From a bacterium (GTDB taxonomy: Bacteria > Planctomycetota > B15-G4): a DNA stretch of 64,000 nucleotides. Position 1 is the stretch's first letter. Every line of letters begins with the position of its first letter. The DNA is taken from contig JAUIEF010000003.1 of the NCBI GenBank assembly GCA_030428785.1, positions 26,317-90,316 on the forward strand, read 5' to 3'. This document shows positions 63,095 through 64,000 of this stretch, piece after piece. The notes beneath the pieces were generated by a model that was not told the DNA's origin, ran no database searches, and was given only the letters and a program-made list of their open reading frames with translations. The position numbers and the translations under genes were made by a program.

Positions 63095-64000
63095 TCAGGG
63101 CGTCGTGCTGCGCACGGCGTTCGAGATCGTGCCGCCCCAGATCACCGACGCGTCCTGGCAGACGAACTGCCAGGTGGCGTTCACGCCCGACGGCAGGCCG
63201 GCGGGCCAGTTCGTCGAGGCGCTGAACGAGCCCTGCGCGTTGGAGAACACGAAGAGCTGCGTGCTGAAGGGCAGCGCGTAGATCGTGCCGTTCCAGACGG
63301 GCGTCGGGATCTCGGTGAACGCGAGCCAGAACACGTTGAACGCGCTCGGAGCCGTGTTCGTGAGCTCGAGCGTCGTGAGCGAGCCGGCGGTCTGCGGGCC
63401 GGTGAGCTGCAGCGCGGGCGTGCCGGCGATGCCGTTCGTGCCGTCGTCGAGGTACGTCCAGCGGCCGGCCTGCTCGAGGTCGTCGCTCACGTTGAGCGTG
63501 TTGCCCGCCGTGTCCGAGACGGCCCAGTCGATCTCGATGGTGTTCAGCCCGGGGACCGTCGGGACCGCCGCGCGGAAGAGGCCGCCGCCCATGTCGACCG
63601 CCGTGCCGCTGCCGCTGCCGACGTTCGTGGTGTAGCTGAAGGTCGCCGACATGTTGTTCTGGCCGTCGTCCGAGATCGCGTCCTGGCACCGCACGTGGAA
63701 CACGGTCTCCGGGATGCCCCAGATGACCGGCGCGTCCTGGCCGAGCAGCGTCGGCGCGGTCGTGTCCGTGCCGCCGTTGTTCTTGTACACGCGGTTCGTG
63801 AAGTTGTTCGACTCGCCCTGGCCCGTGACCATGTCGTAGTCGCCGTCGCCGTCGAGGTCGCCGAAGCCCAGGTCGAGCGTCGAGTCGTTGATCGACTGGA
63901 TCTGGCCCTGCTGGTTCACGAAGACGCCGCCGCCGTCGTTGCGCCAGACGCGCTCCGTGCCGGCGGACAGCGAGCCGGCGAAGACGTCGAGGTCGCCGTC
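63095..64000 (-). CDS. Secreted VCBS/FG-GAP repeat protein, N-terminus beyond window
   Basis: DGDLDVFAGSLSAGTERVWRNDGGGVFVNQQGQIQSINDSTLDLGFGDLDGDGDYDMVTGQGESNNFTNRVYKN; Ig-like region; tail ...QFVCQDASVIWGGTISNAVRSTTP; frame open to 64000. Confidence 0.9.
   Translation of the reverse strand, partial: DGDLDVFAGSLSAGTERVWRNDGGGVFVNQQGQIQSINDSTLDLGFGDLDGDGDYDMVTGQGESNNFTNRVYKNNGGTDTTAPTLLGQDAPVIWGIPETVFHVRCQDAISDDGQNNMSATFSYTTNVGSGSGTAVDMGGGLFRAAVPTVPGLNTIEIDWAVSDTAGNTLNVSDDLEQAGRWTYLDDGTNGIAGTPALQLTGPQTAGSLTTLELTNTAPSAFNVFWLAFTEIPTPVWNGTIYALPFSTQLFVFSNAQGSFSASTNWPAGLPSGVNATWQFVCQDASVIWGGTISNAVRSTTP

Overview
This is a very GC-rich bacterial chromosomal window. Many secreted VCBS/FG-GAP and CRTAC1/ASPIC-UnbV proteins, a DUF4340-Gld ABC operon and B12-type radical SAM proteins suggest a Planctomycetota-like lineage, but the taxonomy is inference. 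I support about 58 protein-coding genes and one tRNA (Asn-GTT). There are no rRNAs, CRISPR arrays, transposases or prophage genes.

Housekeeping blocks: purC(partial)-purE-mtnA; PolB-like exonuclease-glyA-DUF971-apbC/mrp; an ArsR-methyltransferase fusion followed by ahcY; tgt-DUF423-cobalamin adenosyltransferase; accD, rpe, pgk-gap, tilS; yggS, yggU(DUF167)-purN; dnaK; serS; sucCD; dcd; pyk.

Accessory blocks: (i) DUF4340/GldG/GldF/GldA ABC operon; (ii) histidine kinase + NtrC-type regulator directly upstream of dnaK; (iii) a fused Sua5/YrdC-LMW-phosphatase gene followed by rpiB; (iv) type II secretion genes gspD-E-F-G-H-I-J; (v) tatA-mobA-polyprenyl synthase-rhomboid-unknown secreted protein-serS; (vi) a 58-63 kb operon of two radical SAM proteins, a GT9 glycosyltransferase and a 1566-aa protein that fuses a GT-C-like membrane domain, TPRs, a CRTAC1-like VCBS/ASPIC propeller and more TPRs.

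Block (vi) is my best candidate for an undescribed system. Second is the Sua5-phosphatase fusion, whose P-loop (CSGNTCRSP) has the Thr associated with arginine phosphatases. All calls come from reading the translations; no searches were run. Most of the very long Arg/Ala/Gly-rich ORFs in the track are antisense or shifted-frame GC artefacts.
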